This document shows, piece after piece, positions 17,475-25,590 of a stretch of 62,605 nucleotides of DNA. Source of the DNA: an uncultured Nitrospira sp. (GTDB lineage Bacteria > Nitrospirota > Nitrospiria > Nitrospirales > UBA8639). A program made the position numbers and the translations under genes. Under the pieces are notes generated by a model. It saw nothing but the letters and a program-made list of their open reading frames with translations, was not told the DNA's origin and searched no databases. The stretch spans positions 1-62,605 of the forward strand of contig CABVRQ010000009.1 in NCBI GenBank assembly GCA_902500695.1, given 5' to 3'. Numbering within the stretch: the first letter of the stretch is position 1; the number at the start of each line of letters is the position of its first letter.

Positions 17475-18155
17475 GTGAAGACGGTGACCTCTCCACTTCA
17501 GATCGATCTACAACCCAATTGTCTGATTGTCCGGTTTCCAGGGATTTTCGATTGCCTGAGTTGGGCGCCTTGGAATGGTGGGGACGTATCTGCTTCTGGC
17601 GTTGCCAATGTCCAAGTGGGTCTTAACGGGTCTTCCTCTTCGGCCACGCTGGCAGAAGATTTTGGGCTTTTATTCAAAGCACATTCTCTCATTCCCGAAG
17701 AGACCATTGGTTTAATGACCGCTGCCAACGTGAGTGCATTTACCGACTGTTTTCTCCATTCATCGGGTGCCTGGGTACATGTCCTCGTGACGGTCGGATT
17801 GTCGAATGCCCGCTCTGTCCTTGACGATGCCGATGTTGAGCTGGGATATCCATGCCGTTCGTCTGGAACGGTGAATGTTGTGGTGACGACCAATGCTCTT
17901 CCGACGATTGCCGGGCGTATCGAGGCGGTACATATCGCCTCCTCGGCAAAAACGGCAGCGTTTCGGGATAGCGGTGCAACCAGTCGCAAGTCCAATCATC
18001 CTGCAGACTTAACAGGCACCGATTGTCTCGTGGTAGGAGCCAGCGGTGAAATTGAAGAAGATCATTGTGGTCTTCACACGGTTCTTGGAGAAATGATGGG
18101 CCGTGCCGTGTATACATCGGTGTCACAAGGCATCGCGGAATACAGGAGGTCTTAA
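17475..18155 (+). CDS. cbiZ: Adenosylcobinamide amidohydrolase
   Basis: 226 residues from a GTG four bases after the bluB stop. CbiZ removes the aminopropanol side chain of adenosylcobinamide (and of pseudo-cobalamins) to give adenosylcobyric acid, allowing salvage and remodelling. Family features are FDCLSWAPWNGG near the N-terminus, GLMTAANVS, a VHVLVTVGLSNA segment, VNVVVTTNALPTIAGRIEAVHIASSAKTAA (in parts) and the conserved TGTDCLVVGA. CbiZ is best known from archaea and a few bacteria. Here it is in tandem with bluB, consistent with replacing foreign lower ligands by dimethylbenzimidazole. A 109-base gap separates it from the pduO-type gene. Confidence 0.85.
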   Translation: MKTVTSPLQIDLQPNCLIVRFPGIFDCLSWAPWNGGDVSASGVANVQVGLNGSSSSATLAEDFGLLFKAHSLIPEETIGLMTAANVSAFTDCFLHSSGAWVHVLVTVGLSNARSVLDDADVELGYPCRSSGTVNVVVTTNALPTIAGRIEAVHIASSAKTAAFRDSGATSRKSNHPADLTGTDCLVVGASGEIEEDHCGLHTVLGEMMGRAVYTSVSQGIAEYRRS

Positions 18156-18264
18156 GCCTTGAGGTCCTTTGATGATTAACGATACGATGGTGCCACATTT
18201 CTCTTAATCCCTGCTCAATTCAAGAACAAACGAAATATTCAACTTTTTTCTGGAGACTTATACA

Positions 18265-18864
18265 ATGCGGATATCCAAAGTGTATACCCGTACAGGTGAT
18301 ACCGGGAAAACCCGATTGGCTGGCGGACAGGAAGTCTGGAAAGATTCTGTCCGGGTGGAAGCCTATGGCACGGTGGACGAATTGAATTCCATGCTTGGCT
18401 TGGCTCGGGTTTCGAACGGACAGACCGGAACGAATGCTGAGGTGTTCGAGCGAATGGGGGACATCTTGAAGTGGACGCAAAATAAGTTATTTGATCTTGG
18501 TGGTATTCTCGCAACAGCTCCTGGAGAATCATTTCCGAATATGCCAACCGTGACTCAGGAGGATGTGGCCCACTTGGAACATCTTATTGATGAGTGCCAA
18601 AAAGATCTGGCGCCCTTGAAAGAATTTATTTTGCCCGGTGGGGGACAACTTGCCGCTTTGCTGCATGTCGCCCGTACAATTTGTCGTCGTGCCGAACGGT
18701 TGTGTGTCACTCTGTCGAGGGAAGAACCCGTCGAGCGGGAATTGGTTATTTTTCTCAATCGGCTGAGTGACGCGTTGTTTGTGTTTGCGCGTTGGGTCAC
18801 GAAAAAACAGGGAGAAGCTGAATTCCTGTGGGAACGGGAACCAGCAGCCTCCCGAAAGACGTAG
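18265..18864 (+). CDS. Cob(I)alamin adenosyltransferase, PduO/MMAB type
   Basis: 199 residues; the ATG has GGAG about 9 bases upstream. The helical-bundle adenosyltransferase family is shown by MRISKVYTRTGDTGKTRLAGG at the N-terminus (split here: KVYTRTGDTGKT binds ATP), VEAYGTVDELNSMLGLAR, LFDLGGILAT, FILPGGGQLAALLHVARTICRRAER and LNRLSDALFVFARW. It catalyses the same overall reaction as CobO but is unrelated in sequence and fold. Having both in one locus is redundant on paper; one may handle cobinamide or cob(I)yrinate in synthesis and the other imported cobalamin. Confidence 0.93.
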   Translation: MRISKVYTRTGDTGKTRLAGGQEVWKDSVRVEAYGTVDELNSMLGLARVSNGQTGTNAEVFERMGDILKWTQNKLFDLGGILATAPGESFPNMPTVTQEDVAHLEHLIDECQKDLAPLKEFILPGGGQLAALLHVARTICRRAERLCVTLSREEPVERELVIFLNRLSDALFVFARWVTKKQGEAEFLWEREPAASRKT

Positions 18865-18947
18865 CATTGGCCTCGTTCGGTTATTGGTATTCAGTACGTA
18901 TGTCGCGATCATTTCATAGTTGGTACGAGTAGAGTAGGAGATATTTC

Positions 18948-19565
18948 ATGCGTTCCGTCCGTCCATCACATCAGCGTTTGGTGAGAGATTCGTTCTCTTC
19001 GCCGGCCACTGTTCCCGGTCCTCGCGTGGCCCGGAAAAAGCTCCATGTCTCATCAAAGCTGATTTTTGTCCTTGGAGGGGCACGGTCGGGAAAAAGTACG
19101 TTTGCGTTACAACAGGGAAAAACGCAATCTCCACGCGCATTCGTCGCAACCGGAGAGCCGTTCGATCAGGAAATGGCCAGTCGAATACAGAAGCATCAGC
19201 GGTCGCGGGGCCGCGGGTGGGCGACCATTGAAATTCCTACCAAGATTGCCGAATGGCTGGCCGAGGAAGGATCAGGCTATTCCAGTATTGTCGTAGATTG
19301 TCTCACGCTGTGGCTGAATAATCTTTTGCGAGATAAGGTGCGACCTTCGCAAGTCCCGACACATGTCAGGGCATTTCTTCGGTCGGCCCGCGCCTGTCCC
19401 GGTCAGGTTGTTGTGGTCAGTAATGAGTTGGGTCTCGGCTTGGTGCCCGGGGATGCGATCAGCCGGTCATTTCGAGATGTGGCGGGCCGGATGAATCAAC
19501 TGGTTGCGGCTGAAGCTGATGAAGTCTATTTTCTGGTGAGCGGGTTGCCCCTCAGACTGAAGTAA
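18948..19565 (+). CDS. cobU: Adenosylcobinamide kinase / adenosylcobinamide-phosphate guanylyltransferase
   Basis: Bifunctional CobU/CobP enzyme that phosphorylates adenosylcobinamide and then transfers GMP from GTP. 205 residues. The ATG at 18948 has AGGAG 8-9 bases upstream, so an unusually long 35-residue basic N-terminal tail before the fold seems real. Motifs are P-loop LGGARSGKSTFALQ, FVATGEPFDQEMASRIQKH, WATIEIPTKIAEWL, VVDCLTLWLNNLL, VVVSNELGLGLVPGDAISR and FRDVAGRMNQLVAAEADEVYFLVSG (in parts). It heads cobU-cobT-cobS for nucleotide-loop assembly. Confidence 0.94.
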   Translation: MRSVRPSHQRLVRDSFSSPATVPGPRVARKKLHVSSKLIFVLGGARSGKSTFALQQGKTQSPRAFVATGEPFDQEMASRIQKHQRSRGRGWATIEIPTKIAEWLAEEGSGYSSIVVDCLTLWLNNLLRDKVRPSQVPTHVRAFLRSARACPGQVVVVSNELGLGLVPGDAISRSFRDVAGRMNQLVAAEADEVYFLVSGLPLRLK

Positions 19566-19568
19566 CCG

Positions 19569-20657
19569 ATGAGCCATTCTTCTCCGTTCATTCAGGAAAC
19601 CCTCGCCGCGATTCAACCGGTCTCATCGGCGGGTGTTCGTCGTGCTGAGGTGTTATGGGATCGATTGACGAAACCTCAGGGAAGCCTTGGTCGGCTAGAG
19701 TCCTTAGGAACCCAGTACGTCTCGATAACCCAGTCGCTTCCGGTAAAAATTCCGGACGCCATGGTGTTTGTTCTGGCTGCCGATCATGGTGTTGCAAGAG
19801 AAGGCGTCAGTGCCTATCCCTCATCAGTCACGGCACAAATGGTCAAAAACTTTTTACAAGGTGGGGCAGCGATCAATGTTCTGGCTCGCCAGATTGGAGC
19901 CAAGGTCCGTGTGGTGGATATGGGCGTTCAAGAGGACATGGGTGCACCATCCGGTTTGTGGGTGAGAAAGATCGGGTTGGGGACCAGGAATATGTGTGAA
20001 GGCTCTGCCATGAGTCGGAAACAAGCTGTTCAAAGTGTGGAAGAAGGGATCCGTCTTGTCCAGGAAGCTCACGCTGACGGAATCCGGTTAATCGGAACCG
20101 GAGAAATGGGTATTGGCAATACCACGGTCAGCAGTGCCATTACTGCGGTCATGACGCGTCATCCTGTGGCTGACGTGACCGGGAAAGGCACAGGAGTGGA
20201 TGCGCTGCAATTGGCGAAAAAAATTCAGGTGATTGAGCGAGGGATCCAACGAAATACGCCCGACGCTCACGATCCTTTGGATGTGCTGGCGAAGGTCGGG
20301 GGATTTGAAATCGGTGGATTGGTCGGAATTCTTTTGGGTGGGGCAGCATGCCGCGTGCCTGTCGTCCTGGATGGATTTATCACCGGGGCCGCCGCCTTGT
20401 TGGCCGTCGCCCTGGAGCCCCATTGCCAGGCCTATTTGATTCCTTCCCATGTCTCTGCGGAGCCCGGGCATCGTTTGGCCATGGACTCGTTAGGGTTGCG
20501 CCCGCTGTTGGATCTGGATCTTCGGCTCGGGGAAGGTACAGGAGCCTGTTTGGCGATTGGATTGCTTCAATCGAGTTTGGCTTGTCTCACGCAAATGGCC
20601 ACGTTCGAAAGTGCCGGCGTGGATGAGGCTGTAGTCCCCTTCCCGGAATTGGCATGA
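19569..20657 (+). CDS. cobT: Nicotinate-nucleotide--dimethylbenzimidazole phosphoribosyltransferase
   Basis: Makes alpha-ribazole 5'-phosphate from dimethylbenzimidazole and nicotinate mononucleotide. 362 residues, starting 3 bases after the cobU stop. Family segments: WDRLTKPQGSLGRLESLG, VLAADHGVAREGVSAYPSSVTAQMV (in parts), NFLQGGAAINVLARQ, GTRNMCEGSAMSR, GTGEMGIGNTTVSSAITAVM, GKGTGVD, GFEIGGLVGILLGGA, LDGFITGAAALLA and, near the end, LRLGEGTGACLAIGLLQ carrying the catalytic Glu. It uses the product of bluB and feeds cobS. Confidence 0.97.
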   Translation: MSHSSPFIQETLAAIQPVSSAGVRRAEVLWDRLTKPQGSLGRLESLGTQYVSITQSLPVKIPDAMVFVLAADHGVAREGVSAYPSSVTAQMVKNFLQGGAAINVLARQIGAKVRVVDMGVQEDMGAPSGLWVRKIGLGTRNMCEGSAMSRKQAVQSVEEGIRLVQEAHADGIRLIGTGEMGIGNTTVSSAITAVMTRHPVADVTGKGTGVDALQLAKKIQVIERGIQRNTPDAHDPLDVLAKVGGFEIGGLVGILLGGAACRVPVVLDGFITGAAALLAVALEPHCQAYLIPSHVSAEPGHRLAMDSLGLRPLLDLDLRLGEGTGACLAIGLLQSSLACLTQMATFESAGVDEAVVPFPELA

Positions 20658-21430
20658 GGAGTCTATGGGCCTCGTTTTCTTTGGCGTGGCAACTGTTGAC
20701 GATCATTCCTCTTCCGGGAGGTTCAGGTTCAAAGATTCATTCCGCGATGTTCGGAGCCTCCCTTCAATGGTTTCCTCTTGTTGGATTTCTGCTTGGCGCG
20801 AGCCTTGTTATGATCGATCGATTATTGGGGAGTCTCTTTCCTCCCGTGGTTTTGAATATGGTGATGCTGACTCTCTACGTGCTGGTCACTGGAGGTCTCC
20901 ATCTTGATGGTTGGGCGGATACGGTTGATGCACTTTCCGGGGGAAGGGATTCTGATCATCGTCTGACGATTCTCCGGGATTCCCGTATCGGGGCCCTTGG
21001 GGCCACAGGGTTGATGTTGATTCTTGGGCTTCGCTATGCCGGACTTCTGGCCCTGCCAGTCGGATTTCGAGAGGCCATGTTGTTCTGTATGCCGGCCATT
21101 GGGCGATGGGCGATGGTGATCGGTTGTTGGGGTGTTGTCTATCCACGATCGGAAGGGTTGGCTGCACAGTTTATCCGGACGGTGAGGTGGCGGGATGTTC
21201 TAGTAGCCACAACGGTTGTGGGGTTGGGGTTGTGGGGAATGTTCAATGCGGTCACAGCGGCTATGCTGATGATAGTCGTGTGCTTCGTCGTTCGATTTGT
21301 CGTCTGGTGGATGTCTAAGAAGTTTGGCGGGATTACGGGAGATGTGCTGGGCGCGATGAACGAGGCGGTCGAAGTCCTCTTTTTAATCTTGGGTCCGGTC
21401 GTCCTCGTGTTCTCAGAGTTTGGGGAATAA
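20654..21430 (+). CDS. cobS: Adenosylcobinamide-GDP ribazoletransferase (cobalamin synthase)
   Basis: Integral membrane enzyme joining adenosylcobinamide-GDP to alpha-ribazole (phosphate). 258 residues; the ATG overlaps the cobT stop (ATGA). About six hydrophobic helices; signature regions LLTIIPLPGGSGSK near the N-terminus, the acidic motif GGLHLDGWADTVDALSGG (two to three Asp for Mg2+), LRDSRIGALGATGLML, AIGRWAMVIGCWG and KFGGITGDVLGAMNEAVEVLFL near the C-terminus. Last of the tight cobU-cobT-cobS block. Confidence 0.96.
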   Translation: MRSLWASFSLAWQLLTIIPLPGGSGSKIHSAMFGASLQWFPLVGFLLGASLVMIDRLLGSLFPPVVLNMVMLTLYVLVTGGLHLDGWADTVDALSGGRDSDHRLTILRDSRIGALGATGLMLILGLRYAGLLALPVGFREAMLFCMPAIGRWAMVIGCWGVVYPRSEGLAAQFIRTVRWRDVLVATTVVGLGLWGMFNAVTAAMLMIVVCFVVRFVVWWMSKKFGGITGDVLGAMNEAVEVLFLILGPVVLVFSEFGE

Positions 21431-21467
21431 TTAACAGGGCCATTCATGAACAGGAGGCCGATTCAGC

Positions 21468-21674
21468 ATGACACGAACTTATCCTAAGCAGTGCGAACGT
21501 TGCGGTCGAGCTTTTGAGTGTGGACTCTCCCGATGTTGGTGTAAGGATGTCCCCGTGAGCGATGCCCAATATGACAGTATCGCGAAACGGTATGATGACT
21601 GCGTTTGCCCGACCTGTCTTGCAGAATTGACTGGAACCACTTCCGACCCTTCCGTTTCAAAATTCCCGGACTAA
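21468..21674 (+). CDS. Small cysteine-rich CWC-domain protein
   Basis: 68 residues with AGGAGG 11 bases before the ATG, so well supported despite its size. Eight cysteines occur in the order CERCG, FECG, CWC, and CVCP-TC, matching the cysteine-rich CWC family (a small putative metal-binding module). The C-terminal 15 residues are polar. Function is unknown. It lies inside the cobalamin operon, 37 bases after cobS and 2 bases before cbiB, so it is cotranscribed with them; a cobalt- or cobamide-handling role is only a guess. Confidence 0.85.
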   Translation: MTRTYPKQCERCGRAFECGLSRCWCKDVPVSDAQYDSIAKRYDDCVCPTCLAELTGTTSDPSVSKFPD

Positions 21675-21676
21675 CG

Positions 21677-22633
21677 GTGGCGGATGACCTGACAGGGTTC
21701 AAATTCCTGGTGGTGTGCATCGTTGATCTGATGGTAGGCGATCCCCGCTGGTTGCCTCATCCTGTCCGCCTGATGGGGTTCCTCATTCACGCGTATGAAC
21801 GATTGACATTAGAGCGAATTTCGAGCCCATGGGCAAAAAGAATGGCCGGACTGGGATTGGCCGTGGGGCTTCCTTTTGGAGCCTTTTTAGTGACCCAGTG
21901 CATCCTGGAATGGGCTGAACTGGTAGATGAACAATTTGGCATGGTGATGTGGGTGGTGCTGGGCTCTACCACGCTTGCCGGTCGGGATTTGTGGGATCAT
22001 GCCATGCGGGTCCATCGGGCATTGAGAATGGGGTCACTCGTATCGGCTCGGGTTGAGGTCGGCCGGTTAGTTGGCCGGGATACTGCCGACCTTTCAGAAG
22101 AAGAGATTGTTCGGGCGACTGTGGAATCCGTATCTGAAAATACCTCCGATGGCATCGTGGCGCCGCTGATCTATCTTGCATTGGGAGGACCTGCCTGTGC
22201 CATGGCATATAAAGCCATCAGTACGTTGGACTCAATGGTTGGCTATCGTACCGATCGCTATCGTGATTTTGGCTGGGCATCCGCACGGGCTGATGATCTT
22301 GTCAATTGGGTCCCGGCCCGACTTACAGCGGTAGCAATGAGTGTAGCTGCGGCGATGCGATTGGGTACCGGTGGTTCAGCCTGGAGAATTTGCCGGCGGG
22401 ATGCGCGGTGTCACCCCAGTCCGAATAGTGGGTGGCCCGAAGCGGCCATGGCGGGTGCTCTTGGCGTTCAACTCGGTGGTGGTAATGTGTATGGCGGGGT
22501 GCGGGAAGTGCGCGCCAGGTTGGGTGATCCGATCACGACGTGTTCCATGGCACTCATTCCTGTCGCGTTACAAGTCATGGGGATTGCCTATGGGCTACTG
22601 ATTATGGGGATCCTGGGTTGGGTGATGTGGTGA
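21677..22633 (+). CDS. cbiB: Adenosylcobinamide-phosphate synthase
   Basis: CbiB/CobD-type membrane enzyme that attaches (R)-1-amino-2-propanol or its phosphate to adenosylcobyric acid. About 318 residues from a GTG two bases after the CWC gene stop; the frame extends to 21605 but overlaps that gene. Family segments: VDLMVGDPRWLPHPVRLMG, AGRDLWDHAMRVHRAL, RDTADLSEEEIVRATVESVSEN, NTSDGIVAPLIYLALGGP, AYKAISTLDSMVGYRTDRY, FGWASARADDLVNWVPARLT and MAGALGVQLGGGNVYGG. Four or five transmembrane helices. It overlaps cobD by four bases (GTGA). Confidence 0.95.
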   Translation: MADDLTGFKFLVVCIVDLMVGDPRWLPHPVRLMGFLIHAYERLTLERISSPWAKRMAGLGLAVGLPFGAFLVTQCILEWAELVDEQFGMVMWVVLGSTTLAGRDLWDHAMRVHRALRMGSLVSARVEVGRLVGRDTADLSEEEIVRATVESVSENTSDGIVAPLIYLALGGPACAMAYKAISTLDSMVGYRTDRYRDFGWASARADDLVNWVPARLTAVAMSVAAAMRLGTGGSAWRICRRDARCHPSPNSGWPEAAMAGALGVQLGGGNVYGGVREVRARLGDPITTCSMALIPVALQVMGIAYGLLIMGILGWVMW

Positions 22634-23763
22634 CCCGGCCGGTTGTGCATGGAGGCCAGGTTCATCAGGTCGCGAAGGCGCTCGGACGATCCGTGGACTC
22701 CTTTATTGATTTCAGTGCCAGTATTAATCCGTTGGGTCCACCTGCCTCCGTGTTAAGGGCTATGCAGGCAGCTCTACCTGCCTGCGGGCATTATCCCGAT
22801 CCTTCTGCTGAAGAGTTGCGTATGCGACTGGCCAAAGAGCATGGCATCTCATCGGACTCGATTGCGTTGGGTAACGGGTCGTCCGAATTGATTCGGATTT
22901 TACCTCTGGCTCTGTCCCTTCGGCAGGGATATGTGGCAGGTCCTACGTTTATGGAGTATGAGGCATCTCTTCATATAGCGGGTGCGCGTTGTACGCATGT
23001 CCTGGCCACATCCGGGGAAAAGTATGCTCCTCCCATGGAAGAGCTTTCGCTTCTCGTGGACGCTATTCACGCAGGTTCTCAGAAGGCCGCGCGCAGGGGT
23101 GGGGAATCACATACGGCCGTGTTTGTTTGTAATCCGAATAGTCCAACAGGAAGAGTGGTGACAGCCCGATCCCTTCGAACGCTGTATCGGAAAATTGAAG
23201 AAGCCGGGCTTTGGATGGTGGTTGACGAGGCCTTTATCGATTTTTGCCCCTCGCATTCCCTGATCAAGGAGATTTCGAACGCCAGACGATTGCTCATTCT
23301 CAGAAGTTTTACGAAATTTTATGGAATGCCGGGAATTCGCCTTGGGTACCTGGTGGGGGCGCCGGAGACGGTTGCCACGATCCGTCGTCTGCTCCCTCCG
23401 TGGTCGGTCAGCCATTTTGCACAAGAGGCCGGTGTCGCGGCGGTAGATGACGTCAGGTACCGGCAACGAAGTGTGAAATTTATGCAACAGGAACGACCAC
23501 GGTTTATAAAGCGGTTGCGCGAAGTCCCTGGACTTCGGATCATTCCCGCATCCGCGAACTTTGTGATGGCGGAGTTACCCTCGACATGTGTGACAGCCGG
23601 TCTTGTTTCACGAATGGCACGACAGGGGCTTCTCGTTCGGGATTGTCAGACATTTTCTGGAATGACTCAGCCGGCACTTCGGCTTGCCATTCGCCACCCA
23701 CGTGATAATAATAGGGTGATTCATGCCCTAAAAAAGGCCTTGCGGGAGGGGGGCTGCGATTAG
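22630..23763 (+). CDS. cobD: Threonine-phosphate decarboxylase (PLP aminotransferase fold)
   Basis: Makes (R)-1-amino-2-propanol phosphate, the linker used by cbiB. About 377 residues from the GTG at 22630 that overlaps the cbiB stop; the frame is open to 22540 but that part lies inside cbiB. HisC-like fold type I: VHGGQVHQVAKALG, DFSASINPLGPP at the N-terminus, HYPDPSAEELRMRLA, LGNGSSELIRILPLA, CNPNSPTGRVV, VVDEAFIDFCP and the PLP-lysine region LRSFTKFYGMPGIRLGYLVG. Context separates it from histidinol-phosphate aminotransferase. Last gene of the cobalamin block. Confidence 0.93.
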   Translation: MTRPVVHGGQVHQVAKALGRSVDSFIDFSASINPLGPPASVLRAMQAALPACGHYPDPSAEELRMRLAKEHGISSDSIALGNGSSELIRILPLALSLRQGYVAGPTFMEYEASLHIAGARCTHVLATSGEKYAPPMEELSLLVDAIHAGSQKAARRGGESHTAVFVCNPNSPTGRVVTARSLRTLYRKIEEAGLWMVVDEAFIDFCPSHSLIKEISNARRLLILRSFTKFYGMPGIRLGYLVGAPETVATIRRLLPPWSVSHFAQEAGVAAVDDVRYRQRSVKFMQQERPRFIKRLREVPGLRIIPASANFVMAELPSTCVTAGLVSRMARQGLLVRDCQTFSGMTQPALRLAIRHPRDNNRVIHALKKALREGGCD

Positions 23764-23840
23764 GAAACGGTAGACGGAAGGTCAGGCACCTAGAGGCACG
23801 TAGGAATCATGTGTGCTATAACATCAAAGGGAATCGGGTC

Positions 23841-23868
23841 CCCATGACCAGATCTTTCTGGTCACGGG
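23841..23868 (+). terminator. Hairpin after the cobalamin operon
   Basis: TGACCAGA (23845-23852), loop TCTT, TCTGGTCA (23857-23864), a perfect 8-bp stem extended imperfectly by CC/GG pairs. No T-run follows, so it may be a weak or Rho-assisted end point or a transcript-stabilising stem. It lies about 80 bases after the cobD stop. Confidence 0.35.
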
Positions 23869-23924
23869 ATGATCCGCCCTAGGTAGATGAGAGGTTTTTC
23901 AGATTACAACAATGGATAAATGGC

Positions 23925-24449
23925 ATGTCGACTCAATTTAAAAAGATCATCGGATATCTTCTCGTTATTTTTCTGGTTATAGGATTTTTTGTGGTGTATC
24001 GCTATGTGCAGCCGACAGGGTATCAACTTCCAGATGATCCTCTTGCGTTGGAAGCCTTGGAGTTGGTCAAAAAGCACCGGTCCCGAGAAGGGTATACGCT
24101 GGACGAAGCACTTCAGCTGTTGGTCGATGATTTGGTAACCAAGGGCATTCCGTTTCTTGAAGGAGATTGGCAGGTAAAGGCTCAAGGTGAAGATAAATAT
24201 ATGGTGCGTAAAATTGTCCGAGAGAAGGGCTCCGTGGAGTGGATCGAGCGGGAATATGCCTGGAGAGTGGATAGTAAGGAAAAATCAATTCGAGTGATCT
24301 CGTTAGCCGCCCAACAATTGATGCCGTTTGAGAATTTGCCGCCACTTCCACATGGCGATCAAATTTCATCCCTTCCGGCCATGATCCTGAAATTACCTGT
24401 TTTAAGCAAAATAGAAGCAGGATCGGCTGACGACGTTTTCCCTGCCTAA
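23925..24449 (+). CDS. Membrane-anchored hypothetical protein
   Basis: 174 residues. One N-terminal transmembrane helix (IIGYLLVIFLVIGFFVVYRYV, residues 8-28 in parts) with a short positively charged cytoplasmic start, then a soluble domain of about 140 residues that is probably periplasmic. Segments EGYTLDEALQLLVDDLV and DKYMVRKIVREKGSVEWIERE alternate helix and strand and resemble small ligand-free periplasmic domains, but no family is recognised. The sequence ends in a polar tail. Ribosome-binding site is weak (ATGGATAAATGGC before ATG). It stands alone between the cobalamin locus and the convergent Rieske gene. Confidence 0.7.
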   Translation: MSTQFKKIIGYLLVIFLVIGFFVVYRYVQPTGYQLPDDPLALEALELVKKHRSREGYTLDEALQLLVDDLVTKGIPFLEGDWQVKAQGEDKYMVRKIVREKGSVEWIEREYAWRVDSKEKSIRVISLAAQQLMPFENLPPLPHGDQISSLPAMILKLPVLSKIEAGSADDVFPA

Positions 24450-24566
24450 GCTCCTCATTGTAATTCCCTGTCCGTCTCAGAGTTCTCACGATCTGCGTTG
24501 TTGTGATGAGCCAGTGAAAGTTATTGGGATGGAGGGCACTTTCAAGATTGCAGGGTTTTTAACATT

Positions 24567-24905
24567 CTACTCTTCCCTATTATCAGATGTCGGTTGGGCG
24601 ACGTGGATGATCCCATCAACCACCTGTACCTCATAGCACGGTACATTCCAGCTCGGGCTCGGATTTTTTTTGCATACTCCGGTTTTGATATGAAACTTCC
24701 ATCCGTGCCAGGGGCATTCGACGAAATCTCCCTCTACAGTTCCTTCTCCCAGTGGCCCTCCGGCATGGGGACAGGTATTATCAAGGGCATAGATCGCACC
24801 ATTGAGATTAAATAAGGCAATGCCGTGTTCCTGGAGTTCAATGCTTTGACATGTGCCTGGAGGGAGATCCTGAATCTTGGCAACCGGATGGAAGTTCAAG
24901 GGCAT
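24567..24905 (-). CDS. Rieske [2Fe-2S] ferredoxin
   Basis: 112 residues from the ATG at 24905 (a TTG two codons earlier is also in frame). The Rieske cluster motifs are complete: NTCPHAGGPLGEG (C-x-H) and VECPWHGWKF (C-x2-H), 17 residues apart, within a typical short Rieske fold (IALFNLNGAIYALDN before, VPCYEVQVVDGIIHV after). Such single-domain proteins serve as electron carriers for oxygenases or as the small subunit of nitrite reductases (NirD). No partner oxygenase or reductase lies nearby, so the partner is unknown. Confidence 0.93.
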   Translation of the reverse strand: MPLNFHPVAKIQDLPPGTCQSIELQEHGIALFNLNGAIYALDNTCPHAGGPLGEGTVEGDFVECPWHGWKFHIKTGVCKKNPSPSWNVPCYEVQVVDGIIHVAQPTSDNREE

Positions 24906-24978
24906 GGTCAACTCTAATGGGCCAAAACCCTTAATATATCAACTTCTTCCTGGCGCAACAATAGGCTTATGCCGTCGC

Positions 24979-25008
24979 TTGATTCTCTGGATTGGTCGGT
25001 GATATAGG
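24979..25008 (+). promoter_or_regulatory. Possible sigma-70 promoter of the HNH gene
   Basis: TTGATT (24979-24984), 18-base spacer, TATAGG (25003-25008), placing a start near 25015, about 40 bases before the HNH gene ATG at 25054. Moderate match only. Confidence 0.4.
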
Positions 25009-25053
25009 AACAGAGTTTTATCCAACCTGGCGAGGTCTCTAGAGTACGTTCGT

Positions 25054-25590
25054 ATGGAAATGACCCTGCTACTCAATGCTACCTATGAGCCCTTGCGCGT
25101 CGTGCATTGGCAAAAAGCCATTAATTTGTTGTGGCAAGGAAAAGTCGAAGTCCTTGAGGTTTATGATCGGGATATTCGAGGGGTGTCCATTTCCTTTAAA
25201 TTGCCGTCCGTGATGCGTCTCCTCAACATGGTCAAACTCCGCTCAAATCATCATGCTGTGAAATTTTCTCGTATCAATATTTTTACCCGAGATCGGTATA
25301 CCTGCCAATATTGCTATACACGTTTTCGCACAGAAGAATTGACCTTTGATCATGTGATGCCAATTGCCAAAGGTGGGAAGAAAACCTGGGAAAACATTGT
25401 GACGGCCTGTTGGCGATGTAATAACCGGAAAAGCGGGCGTGTGCCCCATGAGGCAGGGATGAAATTACTCAAGGAGCCCGTCAAACCTAAATGGACTCCA
25501 CGCCTGACGCTCATGATCGGCATCCGTCATGCCCCGGAGAGTTGGCGGGATTATTTATATTGGAATGTGGAATTGGATGCGGATTCCTAG
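25054..25590 (+). CDS. HNH endonuclease family protein
   Basis: 178 residues, ATG at 25054. The N-terminal 60 residues (LLLNATYEPLRVVHWQKAI, LWQGKVEVLEVYDRDIRG) match the conserved lead of a widespread bacterial HNH family. The nuclease core is RDRYTCQYCYTRF, LTFDHVMPIAKGGKKTWENIV, CWRCNNRKSGRVPHEAGM: two CxxC zinc pairs, the DH catalytic pair and the terminal NNRK. All active-site residues appear intact. The family is common on chromosomes without linked restriction genes; its role is not established. The stop codon (TAG, 25588-25590) is the first three bases of a 168-bp inverted-repeat element, so the C-terminus may have been trimmed by that insertion. Confidence 0.92.
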   Translation: MEMTLLLNATYEPLRVVHWQKAINLLWQGKVEVLEVYDRDIRGVSISFKLPSVMRLLNMVKLRSNHHAVKFSRINIFTRDRYTCQYCYTRFRTEELTFDHVMPIAKGGKKTWENIVTACWRCNNRKSGRVPHEAGMKLLKEPVKPKWTPRLTLMIGIRHAPESWRDYLYWNVELDADS

